NCBI GenBank assembly: GCA_944470555.2
Contig: OX104130.1
Span: 71,987,160-72,051,159, forward strand
Direction: 5' to 3'
Source of the DNA: Heterobilharzia americana
Taxonomy: Eukaryota > Platyhelminthes > Trematoda > Strigeidida > Schistosomatidae
DNA length: 64,000 nt
Under the pieces are notes generated by a model. The model was given only the letters and a program-made list of their open reading frames with translations, ran no database searches and had not been told where the DNA came from. A program made the position numbers and the translations under genes. Below, one piece after another: positions 49,601 through 63,216 of this stretch (its first letter is position 1; every line of letters begins with the position of its first letter).

Positions 49601-52600
49601 ATGAATAAACTATTTAGGTAATCCTATTTGATACTAGACGTTAATTTTGCATTTCGTCAACATATTTATTACTTTAGGCAATTGGTTTTGAACATAATTA
49701 GCACATGACAAGTTTTATTCTGGGGATCGCAAACGACTGCTGGCCGCTATCCATCAATACACAGGCAATATTAAGACATCCGAGCAGGAGCCCATATACC
49801 AATAGAGACCGATGAATTCGGTCCAATCAACGACGTTATAATACAAGCAATAACACTAACACGTCAATTTGGTTGAAAAACGTCAGGCAGGTTATTTTAT
49901 CAGTTTGAGAGTAATGCTGGATAGTAGCAAGTAATGGAACCCAAATTGTGGTTTTCATCTTGTTTGGGACTCATCAGCCAGGAATTACAAGTAAAAACAT
50001 AAAAAGGACTTATCATCTGAGAGCAATGAAATAGTAAAGCGTACAATGAAAAATGAAGTCAAAAACAAACAGTTAACATAGCTGACTGAAGAGTTTCAAT
50101 ATAAAGGGTATACGATTTCATTGAATCGGAATATATAAGAATCTTCGACCATTGAAGGTAATAGTACTTGTCAAATAGATTACAAAAACGCCACTTTATT
50201 TCCTAACAATGAAGTGATGGTAAGTGTTACTAATGATCCCTTTGCAAGTAAATGCAATTGATTGTCACTATTGAATAAAGTAGAAAATTTAGGTTCTTTT
50301 AAGGAATGTACCCAACTTTGAAAGGTAGTATAATACAATCATACTAGGCAAAAACACTGTACAAGTACTCTTACTTTCTTTAAGTTGACTAACACTTTGT
50401 CAGTGCACTAGGAAAAATTCTGAAGATCATCTTTATCAAAGACAAAAAGACAATCAACATACCACCTTGAATATAAGTGCAATGATTAAATTTGATGCAT
50501 TTCACTACAGTTGGATTTGTGGGTTTTTGGAGATTTAAGAGATTTTTAGAGTTGTTATTCATCACGGGCTGACGTCAATTGGAAGGATATTGGAAGTCTG
50601 GGAGCAATGAAACAGCTGTTTCATCCTAGCATCGGACTCTTCAGCAGTCTGCACCCCCGACCCTACCAGAGATCGAACCCGAGACCTTAAGGTTCCGTAA
50701 GTAGCACGTTACCATTGAGCCACTTGGTCGGAATCTAATGGTCCATATTTACAATTTCTGCCAGTTCACGATATAGCGCAACTATCACCAAATATCATTG
50801 TTGAGTATTTGTCCTCAAGGCCAGCAGGTTTGTCCCACTGGTCACGATTTCTCTTTAGAACTTCAGGAATCACCTTTCAAAGCTAGTCACCAATGAGCAC
50901 TAGTTCAGTTGAGTTTGTGGGTTTGTCGGGATTTATAGTCTACTACAGTCCAGCAAGAGACAATGAACAGAAATACAATAATATCGAAATGAAGATGAAC
51001 AATATATTCATAATTTCCAAGCTGACAGGAATTAAATAAATCTGCCTCACTGTGCTAGTCATTTCATCAATAGATTTCGCTCTCTGATTTCTGATATCTG
51101 ATTGACTCTAATCAGATGTGTTAAGAGACGGCCTAAATCGAAATCAGTATTCAAGGTCATCAGTCGCCAAGGTAGAAGTTTTGTATTTCAACATTGGCTT
51201 TGCGTTACTGTGTGGGCGGAGAAACCCTACTGAACAATTTCGCCCTTCAGCTGACCAATGGAAATAAGTATACAACTTGTGACCTAGTGGCTTGATTTTA
51301 TGAGGGAAAACTGTATATAAATGATACGCCTCTTACAGCCACAAACCGGTTTTTGTCTTCTGATTTTCGCGGCTCAGTGAAGTCTCAGGTCTGAGGGAGG
51401 ACAGTCGTATTCCTATTTATTTCAAGTAACAGCGTTATTATCGTTGGCGTATTTATTATTATCCACTCAGTCATATCAAGGTGTCGTATACTTCTTCATA
51501 CGGCTTAAAAAAAGAAATAGCGTACCTAAGTATATAAACTTACGGTTACTTGCATCCCAGTTGACAGAATCAATCTCACAAACCAGTAAGCCACCAATTT
51601 CAGTACCAACAACAAACTTGTCTGGATCGCTCTTAGATAGTGAAAGACAAGTAATATTTACAGGTTTTTCACTGTTTGATTCCGACAAAGTGGATCGAAA
51701 GTAAGCTGAATTCCTCAGTGAACTTGAGTAACTGTATATTGGTAGTGACGTTTGATCTTTGTTTCTTATCTGAAAACTAAAACAACTCAAAATGACGTGT
51801 ACATTTATCATGCGATGATTATAATAACGTTTATATGGATAAATAGTTGTAGAAACCGGTTCAAGGAAGCTCTAGTGGCGGTGAATCACGTTCAAGTATC
51901 CACTGACCAATTACAGTCGAGAATATGAAGGACAAAGGAGATTTTAGAGAAAATAGTACTTTATTTACAATTTATGAATCTGTTTTACATAAGAAACAAA
52001 GACACGTAGATTTTCAACAGGTTTATCATCTTTGAAACCATACCACTACCTATATTCCTACTTATCCATATAAGACCATAACATATCCCCCGTATTCCTG
52101 TTAAGGGTCTTATAATATTTTCGAGACGACTCCACATGTTTTCAACATTGTTTCTTTTCACTCCAGTTGTGCGATCAACGAACTTCTTCTTGTGAACAGT
52201 AACTTGATGAGATCAACTCATACTAGATAACGGAATGTATACTTTCCAAGCGTTAGTGTACATTATTGTACTAGATGCCACCCATTTTTCTAAAACTGGT
52301 AGGATAGAATCTTTTGATCTATCATTTATCCACTGAAAGCATTCTTTCTTTGTATTTCTGTGATATGTATCGAGAATTTGTGACTTATTAATACAAATAC
52401 ATGAAAGTTACTCAGTCCCGTATGAGTCGGCTTCCTAAGTTACACTTACGTTTTTGAACAAGACATTCATCTTCTTCCAACACATCGCCTATTTCACCAA
52501 ACTTCATATCCAATGTGTAAATTATTTGAGCACAAGTATCTCTACAGTGTTGATACCATTGTACTGAATAAAGTTTACTGACATCAGTCAGAGCTCCAGA

Positions 52601-55600
52601 TTATATCCCAGGTGTTGCAACAACCCAATGTAATACTAAAATCATAATATGTTGTAGAGTTAGATGAAAGCCTTTGAAAAATTATCTTGTCCTGAAGGCT
52701 TTCTTTTTGTAGCAGACAGCACGGCTAAATACGAAATTTGTTGCATCATGGCTTTCCTAACACTTCTCGCAAGCAATTCAACTCTGTCCAAGTAACCGAA
52801 AAAGTATTCTTCGTCGAAATTCTCCAAACTTTTGTGGAGCATCAGCAACGTTATAGACGGACGTTATGAATGACTTACACCTCAGTATCCTCAACCCGAT
52901 TGGTGGTCCTCAAGGTTACTCGTCACTAAGGTTTACTTTCACCTAGAAACCCAATGCACTTACTTTGAATATTAACCTCATGAAATCTTCTGCGGTTCCT
53001 CAACAACTACTTTGTAACAGAAATATGTCAACATACGTTTACTTTATTAAATGGGTGAAAAACTACAATTAACCGCCTTTTTGGAACCTCGAAGATTTGG
53101 ATTTCGCCGATCACAATTTATGTCAAATGTCGCACAAACTTGAAGATCTATAGGCGAAAACTAACAAGTTGACAGAAGAGGCAGCAAAAACAGGACTTCA
53201 AGTGAATGTAGAGAAGATGGAGGTGATGAAGATACCTAACCAACACCACCACCAACAACAAGCACTAGTCGTCATCAACGGGAGAAGTCTAAATGAAGTT
53301 GTCTCTTTCACCTACCTAGGCAGGCAGCATCCTTTCAACTACAGACGGCACAGGCACAGACGAGGATGTCAAAACCAGGATCGGAAAAGCAAGACAGGCT
53401 TTTATCAATCTGAAACCGTGTGTGGAGATCAACCGCACTCTACTCAGCATGTAGCATGTTCAAGATCCGGATTTTTAACACCGATGTCAGTCAAGTCAGT
53501 GCTTCAATGTGATTGTTCAGAAACTTGGCGCGTCACGAAAAGCATTTCCAACAAACTCCAGATATTCATCAAAAGCTGCCTACGCTGGCTCGATACTGAA
53601 GATCAGATGAGAAGACGAGGAAGAATAAGCAACAATGAACTCTGACTGTCAACAAACCAACCAAGAACATATCGCTCAACAAATATGCAGAAGGAAGTGG
53701 AGGTGGATTGGGCATGCAATGAGAAGGCCGCCTGGGGACATCACGCACCAGGCCAACGCTCGAGTGGAACCTCGATGAGAAACGGCGAGTTGGGCGTACG
53801 AGAGTGACATGGAGAGGATGGTGTGAGGGAAAAATGAATTCTTCCGGGCAGTCGTGGAGCCAAGTTCGAAAGACTGAAGAAAAGAGAGTGAAATGGTGAC
53901 ATGCTACTGAATCCCTATGTTCCACTAGGAACCCAAGAGAAAAATAATAATAATAACCGCCTTTTTTGACACAAGTTGTCCACTTCAACTTGTAGACGTA
54001 TATTAAATACCTCTAGAAATTAATGTTAGGATATCAGAAAAAATTAACTTTCCAGGACATTTCATTTCATAGGGATCCATAAACGTACTGATGAATAAGG
54101 GAAGAAAGAGGTAGTCCATCTGCATAAGCGCTGAAGTTAACAGTATAAAAGTCCTTCGAAGTTTGACCAAAAGCCAACTAATGCAAATAAACAAATACTG
54201 CTCCAGATTTATTGATACTTGGGATTTCCCGTTGTCATACTAAATCGAATCGCTTGACCTCAGTTGTCAGGTGGGCTTCTATGCGGGTGCCACTATGCTA
54301 CAGTTGTATTTTTCCTAGTGGAGGACAGTGGAACCTAGGACACACGTTTGATCCTATTTAATACTCATCAGATAAGTGTACCTTCACTCCAGCGAGTGAT
54401 AGTGTTCCCATTGAAACTCATACCCAGTATCCATCGCCTCAAACACCTAAGCGTTATTCACTTGGCTACTAAAGCTCAAGAGCTTGATAGGCTACAAATT
54501 CTTCGAGACTATAAGATGGCTACTTAACTATAGTGACGTGACACTATAATGCCTTATATTTTGGTGTTTTAGATATTTGGATTTGACCAGCTGGAAGCCT
54601 TGAGTATAGATCTTATGTTGACTGCCAATCATCTGCAAAGCAATTGTATCCACAACCATCAGTGATGTAAACCCGTGTCATGCATTATTAAAACTAGACA
54701 CTTTACTCTTATGCTATTTAAGTCATGAATAACCTCTTGTGAGACTGAAATGTGCATAAATCAGCTACCAGTTGGGAGCCAATAGACCAGCAAGTTTCAG
54801 CTCCCCAGTACTTATCAAATACAGTTTTAGGCAGCAAGTAATGCTATAATATGATTATGAGAAATAATTTGTGTGTACTACTTCATCCAGTAAATAATGC
54901 AGTACTGATGTATACAACATCAAACAAACAAATTTATCTTGATAATTTGCTCGGTTGTGGCTAGCAGTAGAATCCAGGACGCGCGTTTCGTCCTACTTGG
55001 GACTCGTCAGCTGGATGTGCCTGCACCCCAGTGCAGAGTGATGTTGTTCCCACTGAGACTCGAACCTTATGTCCACCGCTATAAACGCCAAGGCGTTATC
55101 CACATTATCGTAATTACCATCTAGGCAATATCGAGGCATCCGCATAGGAGTCCATATGTCGATAGAGGTCGAACAATTCGCTCCAATAAAACAACAGAAA
55201 ATAACAAGTACAACAATAAATAGTAATAAAATTTATTTTGGTTGGGGTTATTGTTTTCTTCAAGATACCAGGCTTAACTTCTTTTTCAAAAACCCCATAT
55301 TTATAACAAATATTCACTTCATCTAGCATACTTGTTCACTTTCATATCTCTCTCCTATTTATGGATTTTGGCAAGCAAATTAGTATTCTAAAACACTAGT
55401 GATTACTTAGTCTAGTAAGCTTCTGTTACTATATTCTACCGCTAGAAACACCATTAGAACTCTTGTACAAGTTTCTTTTTACAGGTTAGGTTGTTTCGGC
55501 ATAAATGAGAAAATCATACAGTCAGCCCGAAAACTTTAACTGCTGGGGTAAAAAGGTTACACGATCAGATGAACTGGTAAACATCTGAATAAATTCGACA

Positions 55601-58142
55601 TCGATAACTTTCTTCTACTGATAAATTATTCACTAACAAGTAACTAATTTCACGTTATCTAGTCTTCAGTGCTGACTGGACTCCAACAATTACTTTGATA
55701 TGTGGTCACCAAGCAAAGACGGTCACAAACACAATACACTTTGTTTGATGTTAGGTGGTTGAAAGTAATCGACAAGGAGCCCTGAACATGAATTTCATGC
55801 TTTCTGACACTCATCAGCAGGAGGTACCCGCAAACTCAAGGGGACTGATGTTCCCTATCGATGAAATTTATAGGATGCTCAAAAGTGCTTGCAAAAGTTG
55901 ATGATAGAGGCACACAAAGATGAAACGCATAGATGGATTCACTCGTAGCATCTAACACTTCAGAGAAATTACCTCGACTGTCATTGGTGTCATCGCCAAC
56001 CTGCCTTAACTGATCTGCATAAATTGAAAGATATGAAGCATAATTAAATTTGTCTTAGTCACCGAAGATACTAATACAGGACACACTAGACACATTTGAT
56101 TCCAAGTATCAAATATACATTTTTTTGTTAGAACTACAATCCATATAGAAAGTCACAAATTTTGTTCATAAAAAGAAGACCGAAAATCCCGCCACCACAT
56201 TTGTGTACAATGGAGCAATTATAACAAGGACATTTTCAACTTGTTCTTTATTTTGAAATAATATTTTGTTAGGTCGATGAACAAACACTAAAACAATTGC
56301 CTGTTGAACTTGTAGTGCTAGTGCATTTGAATCCCATACACGCATGAATGCTTAATATGTCTTCATTTACTCCTAATGATTCACACCTAAGTGCCTTATA
56401 TCTCATCAGAAAAAGTGAAAGTAAACAAACCAAAGTTTATCAAGATACAGTGCGCATTAAAACTGCAAGCGAGTAATTGCACAGCAATGTGACGAAACAA
56501 GTAAACAGTTATTGTACTTAATAGTTACATACAAATAAAACAGAATCTTTACAAGCTCTTCACTTACATTTTAACACAGTTTACCATTTGCGAACGACAT
56601 AAATCAATCTGCCAACATATAATTCGACCATCGCTGCCAGCAGTTAGTAATCGACAATTTGTGGAATGTATATTATTCAGAGTATTTAAATTATGAACAT
56701 GTGATTGCAGACAATTTGTTATCCAACCAATCTGATTGATACAATCTTTATGACCAGTTTTTCTGCCTGTAATATTAGCTAACATATGATCACTTCCATG
56801 GGCAAGATCCCAGATGACTAGATCTCCTGAAGAAGAAGATAAAAGATAAACATTATGGGTTTCTGTGTATGTGGGTGCTAATTATCTTCCTAGTTTGACA
56901 TTATTATTATTTTTTCCGTCCAAGTTCAAGAAGTAGACTTATTATGCAGGATAGATTGATGGTGACTGGAGAATAGTCTTTATATGAGTCATATAAATTC
57001 AAGTTATCTGACAAACGAAGTTATATATCGCAAACAGTAGTAGTAATTCAGACAGAATTGTTTTCAACCATCGGGGAATCGAAGACTTACTTGATAGAAA
57101 AGAGAATTATGATGAAGGTATCTAGCCTGTTAATAAAACACCGAAATGAAATATTAGAATTTCAGTAACACAGAATATACAGGATTCTCACCCTAACCTA
57201 CAAATTTTATCTACCCAATAAAGTCGGAATACAACAAATCAAAAATTACATTGAATGATTGACTTCAAAGTTCACCTTAGTAAAGAATGAATCAGCTAAT
57301 TTATTTTCTGTATTTTATCTAGAGAGGCAAATGTTCATGAAATGAAGGGATCTTACTGACTATTCCAGTTGTTGTTAGGGTGGCCTTTAAAGTTAATCCA
57401 TTGAACAGAAAATGGAAAGTTGGAATCTCTGTTTGTTAGCAGTGAAAACATTACCCAGATAATTGTTAAACAGAGCAACCAAATTCAATGTGAGATGGAA
57501 TCAACGAAGAACCTCGCACACGAGTGTATTCGTTCAATTCGGCACAATTCACAGTAGTATACAAAGACAGATGAGTAGAAAAAGAGTGACATCAAAGTGA
57601 GCAAAGTTGTGTAAGAGAATAAAAACAGTGAATACATTTGTGCCACTACAACTGATTTTCAGCCATGTCACCAAGAGTCTTCAACTATTGATTCTTATCG
57701 TCTCAAGGACCTTAGCCAGGTGGTGTACATCTTCTCACATGGCTCAGACCAATAGTCAGGAACTTCATGGACTGGTGTCACGTCTCGGTCTGCCTACCAT
57801 GAACCCTTTTTCAAACTAATCTAGATTTCCCTAGCATTGCACGTTGATGGGTTCAAATTTAAGGCTGCTTACTGTGATGACAATTAAAAAGAAAAAACAG
57901 ACTTCAACCAGTAACAATAGAGAATAGTTACATGCACAGTGAATGTTTGAAACTTAATGAACAATGAATCATTGCCTGTATATTAAAATACCTACCAAAG
58001 TCCACAGTAAGCCCTAGGTTCATTTCAGTTATAAGTCAATGATATGTATCGTCGACGGTTCCTGATTTAAGACTTTTTAATATTCTTCAGTTCTAAGAAA
58101 CTCTTTCCTCGATGCTGTAAAATGAAAGCTTTTCGGTGTAGT

Positions 58143-58195
<53 letters not shown>

Positions 58196-58540
58196 TTTTG
58201 GCTATCTGAGATAGACGTAGTTTGGAAGAGGAGTATTTTTACCGGGTGAGAAATGGAGGTGAAATGAAAATTTGAACCGTGGCTGGATTCAAACTAGCGA
58301 CCACTGGCTTTCCTGCCCGATGCTCTACTAACTGAGGGCAACGAAATATGACTACAGACCAGATTTTCGTTCCACTTCAATCGCCAAAGGTTTTGTTTGA
58401 CTACCATGTGAAGTGAAATAAAAATATGGCCAGAAGTCAGACCTCGTAGCTCAGCCGGTAGAGCATCGGGTCAGGAACCCTGTGGTCATTGGTTCGAATC
58501 CGACCGCGGTCTAAGTTTACACTTCACCTTCAATAACCAC

Positions 58541-58576
<36 letters not shown>

Positions 58577-59129
58577 ACAGGCTTTCACTAGTCTGAAATC
58601 AGTGTGAAGATCTTCTGCACTTGGCATAAAAAACAAGATCCGGATTTTCAATACTAATGTCAATCAAGTCAGTGCTTCTATATGGTTCAGAAAAATGGCG
58701 TGTCACGAAAAGTATTTCCAACAAACTACAGACATTTATCAATAGCTACCGCCTACGCTCGTTCACTCGATACTAGAGATCAGATGACCAGAATAACAAG
58801 AATAAGCAACAAGGAACTCTGGCCTGATAACGAACCAACCAAGAACCTATCATTCAACAAATATGCAGAAGAAAGTGGAGATGGATTGGATTGAACATAC
58901 ACTGAGAAGACCGTTTGGGGACATCACGCTCCAGGCCAGGCCACGCCCTCGGGTCGAACCCAGATGGGAAACGACGAGTTGGGCGTCCGAGGGTGACATG
59001 GAGGAGATCATGTGAGGAAGAAAGGAAAGCTTTTGGGCAGTCATGGTGACAGGTTCAACAGAGAAGAGAGTGAAATGGAGACAAGCTACTGAAGCCGTCT
59101 GTTCCACTAGGAACCCAAGAGAAAAATAA

Positions 59130-59168
<39 letters not shown>

Positions 59169-59918
59169 AAGTGTATCAACATTAATGTACTTACAGTGAA
59201 GTGTAGATAAGTCACAGAGTCGTCAGTTAGCAAATGTGTTACTGTCCTATAAGAATTGAAAGTATTCCTTACTTATACATTAAATGGATACTACATCACC
59301 TACATACTGAGACTGAAACATACAAGTAATGGTTGTAAAATTGGTGAACAGAATCATGGCTGATATTTGGTTGGTCCACAGTTCTCTTTCAACATGTTTA
59401 AATGCATGGAATTCATCAAAACTCTAAGTTTCTTAAAATCTTTCAAGTGGAATAATGCTTCTACTGTGACTTACTCAAGTCAACACGAAAAAATGTTTGC
59501 TAAAAGTAATTAATTCAACCTATGTATTGAGAAACTTTCAGTATTATCTATCAACTGTAAATCATGTATTCCAGTGATACAATATATGAATTCTTCAAAT
59601 TCGCTTCATGATTGAGTAAACCAGCATTGCAACATAGAGAAATGATTAGTAATTATGACCAGTTTTCAAGCTGATATGATCTTAGTTGGTTGAATAAAAA
59701 CGATGAAAGAAAATTATTACTCTTTAGTGAGTAGAACAAGTGTATGCGGAGTATTTCATACAAAACACAATTTTTCAAATAACTAGTAGTGAATGTAAGG
59801 TATTCAAAGATCATCGCATATCCAATGTTTAGGGTAGATTTATGACCGTTGTATAATGTCGAAAATATATTTCAATTTGAATTAATTTATACACATTCGT
59901 TTATGTTAGTCATCTAAT

Positions 59919-59981
<63 letters not shown>

Positions 59982-62900
59982 CCTCGCCTGGTTAACTAGT
60001 TTACTAGTTACTAGCCGGTCCTAAGCCCGGGTAAAGAGGGAAGGTTGGGCATAGGGCTAGCAACCCTACCCCGTAAAACAAATCTAACCGCTAAAGAAAC
60101 TTCAAAGCACAAACAAAATATAAAAAATGAAAACAAACTTATTCCCCGCTGGAATCGGAGAGGCGAAATGACGCCAGTTGGTGAAAGCCTTCGGGAAGCC
60201 AATTGGCCGATGTGTCTTCTCTCGATGAAAGCGAAAGTAAACGTGGGGACATGGAATGTCCGCACGATGTTTGAACCCAGTAAGGCAGCCCAGATTGCAA
60301 AGGAGATGAGAAGGTATAACATCGAAGTGCTTGGGATTTGCGAAAGCAGATGGAATGGGAGTGGACTCTCCAAACTGTCAACGGGAGAATCAATAATCTA
60401 CTCCGGTCACCCAGACGCCAACCACGAGCACACTGAGGGAGTGGCTATCATGATGTCCTCAAGAGCATCGAAGGCTCTCATGCAGTGGGAACCAATCTCC
60501 TCCAGGATCATGTCAGCAAGATTCAACTCAAAAGGAAGAAAGGTCACAATCATACAATGTTATGCACCTACAAATAATGCAGAGCAAGAGAAAAAGGAGG
60601 AATTCTACAGACAACTTCAGTCAACACTGGACAAGACGTCAGTTGGCGATATCAAAATTCTAATGGGCGACATGAATGCCAAACTGGGAGGGGACAACAC
60701 GGGAAGAGAACTAACCATGGGTCGAGAGGCGCTAGGTGAAATGAATGAGAATGGAGAATTGTTTGCAGAATTCTGTGCATTCAACGATTTGGTGATTGGA
60801 GGCAGTGTGTTCAGGCACAAGGATATCCACAAAGCGACATGGATTTCACCAGATGGACACACTAAAAACCAAATCGACTTTATCTCAATCTCAAGAAAAT
60901 GGAGACGCAGTCTACTTAACACAAGGTCAAGAAGAGGAGCAGATGTAGGTTCAGACCACTATCTAGTGCAAGGAACCTTCGAAATCAAGTTAAAAGCCTT
61001 CAAGGAAGCTGGTGATAGACCTCAATTCAAGTACAACACTCGGAAACTGAAGGATGAAACTACAAAGGAGATCTTCAAAGCAGCCATCAAGACAAAATGG
61101 GAGACGTCGAGGGACATCCCTGAAGAAACCTGTGTAGAAGAACACTGGAAGTCTTTGAAAGCTATGTGGAAAGAAACCTGCACAACAGTATTAGGAAGGA
61201 AGAAGAAAGAAGACAAGGAATGGATCTCGACGGATACCTGGAAGCTGATAGAGGAGAGGAGGATGGTGAAGCAGAAGATAAACCAGTGCAAGGATGCTCA
61301 ACGACAAGAGGAACTGAGCACAATGTATAAAACACTGGATAAAGAAGTGAAGAAGAGTGCACGCAAAGACAAACGACACTTCTACGACACACTGGCAAGT
61401 GAAGCAGAACAGGCTGCAGGTAAGAGAGACCTGACGACATTGTATCAAATAACCAGGTTGCTATCAGGGAAGAGACCAACACAGATGAAACCAATAAAAG
61501 ATGAAGAAGGAAATTTAATTACAAAAGAAGAGAAACAGAGGAAACGATGGGCCGACCACTTCAAGAAGCTCTTGAATCGACCACCACCTGCACTTCGTCC
61601 AGAAATACCACCTGCAGCCGCTGAATTACAAGTGAACATAAATCCCCCAACGAAAATGGAAGTCCTGAACGCCATAAAGCTACTGAAATGCGGGAAAGCA
61701 GCAGGACCAGATGGAATACCGCCAGAAGCACTGAGAACAGATGCAGAGACAACAGCGGACATGCTCACACCACTATTGCAGAAGGTGTGGAGGGAAGAGA
61801 AGGTACCTGACGATTGGAAGAAGGGTTACCTTGTCAAACTGCCGAAGAAGGGAGACCTCAGTGCTTGCAAGAACTGGCGAGGAATCACTCTCCTATCCAC
61901 CCCAAGTAAAATATTAAGCCGCATCATCCTGGAGAGGCTTAAAGACGCACTGGATTCAAAACTGCGACCGGAACAGGCAGGCTTCAGGAAGTACAAATCA
62001 TGTGCTGACCAAATTGCAACGCTTCGTATCATCATAGAACAGAGCGTAGAATGGCAATCAGCTCTATACCTCAACTTCATCGACTTTGAGAAGGCCTTTG
62101 ACAGCGTCGACCGAGAAGTAATTTGGAAACTGCTTCAATACTACGGAGTACCGCAAACCTTTATCCGCCTCATTCAACAACTATATGAAGATGCCACATG
62201 CCAAGTAATCCACAATGGGAAGCTCAGTGATGCCTTTGAAGTGAAGACAGGAGTGAAACAAGGTTGCCTACTATCCCCCATGATATTCCTAATTGTGGTG
62301 GACTGGATCATGCAGCAAACAGTAGGCAGCGAGAAGAGGGGGATACACTGGACGACGGAAAAGAACCTAGAAGACTTGGATTTCGCCGATGACTTATGCC
62401 TAATGTCACATAAACTTGAAGATCTGCAGGCAAAAACTAACAAGTTGACAGAGGAGGCAGCTAAGACGGGACTTCAGGTGAATATAGAGAAGACAGAAGT
62501 GATGAAGATACCGCACCACCACCATCAACAACAACAACAAACTCCAATCACCGTCAACGGTAGAAACTTGAAGGAAGTAACCTCCTTCACTTATCTAGGA
62601 AGCACTGTTTCAACTACAGGCGGGACGGACGAGGACGTCAAAGTCAGAATCGGAAAAGCAAGACAGGCATTCATTAGCCTGAAACCAGTGTGGAGATCTT
62701 CTGCACTCAGCATGCGGAACAAGATACGGATTTTCAACACCAACGTCAAGTCAGTGCTCTTGTATGGCTCAGAGACTTGGCGCGTCACGAAAGGCATTTC
62801 CAATAAACTACAGACATTCATCAACAACTGCTTACGCTCGCTGCTGAAGATCAGATGGCCAGAAAAAATAAGCAACAAGGAACTCTGGGAACGAACCAAC

Positions 62901-63177
62901 CAAGAACCTATCACGCAACAAATATGCAGGAAGAAGTGGAGATGGATTGGGCATACACTGAGAAGGCCGACTGAGGACATCACGCGTCAGGCCCTCGAGT
63001 GGAATCCCCATGGGAAGCGACGAGTTGGACGTCCGAGGGTGACATGGAGGAGGTCGTGCGAGGAGGAAATGAGAGCTTCTGGGCTGTCGTGGAACCAGGT
63101 TCAAAAGATCTCAGAGAACAGAGGTCACTGGAGGCGTGCTACTGAAGCCCTATGTTCCACTAGGAACCCAAGGGACT

Positions 63178-63216
<39 letters not shown>

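Larger units (their letters stand above)
41261..51543 (-). other. DYNC2I2 intron (10.3 kb)
   Basis: Holds an SR2-like copy (41485-44262), a family D element (47640-47800), Smα-like copies (48350-48525, 49730-49855, 49908-49990), a family C copy (50565-50735) and a possible LTR-like promoter (51180-51440). 44263-47639 is unrecognised; one stretch near 45600-46200 looks non-random but matches nothing I can name. 48526-49729 holds only short open frames. Confidence 0.7.
51765..56567 (-). other. DYNC2I2 intron (4.8 kb)
   Basis: Holds a Merlin relic (51960-52860), an SR2-like fragment with target-site duplication (53071-53966), Smα-like copies (54305-54480, 54945-55200) and a family B piece (55755-55860). 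55861-56567 shows nothing I recognise. Confidence 0.75.

Noticed and set aside
58440..58515. Possible tRNA gene (CTCGTAGCTCAGCCGGTAGA...)
   Set aside because: A and B boxes fit, but the anticodon stem has mismatches, position 33 is C, and the T stem is broken. An inverted copy lies next to it and relatives occur at 37295 and 47640, so it is a repeat-element head.
60011..62983. Several open frames on the - strand of 60-130 codons
   Set aside because: They mirror the SR2-like coding frame on the + strand.
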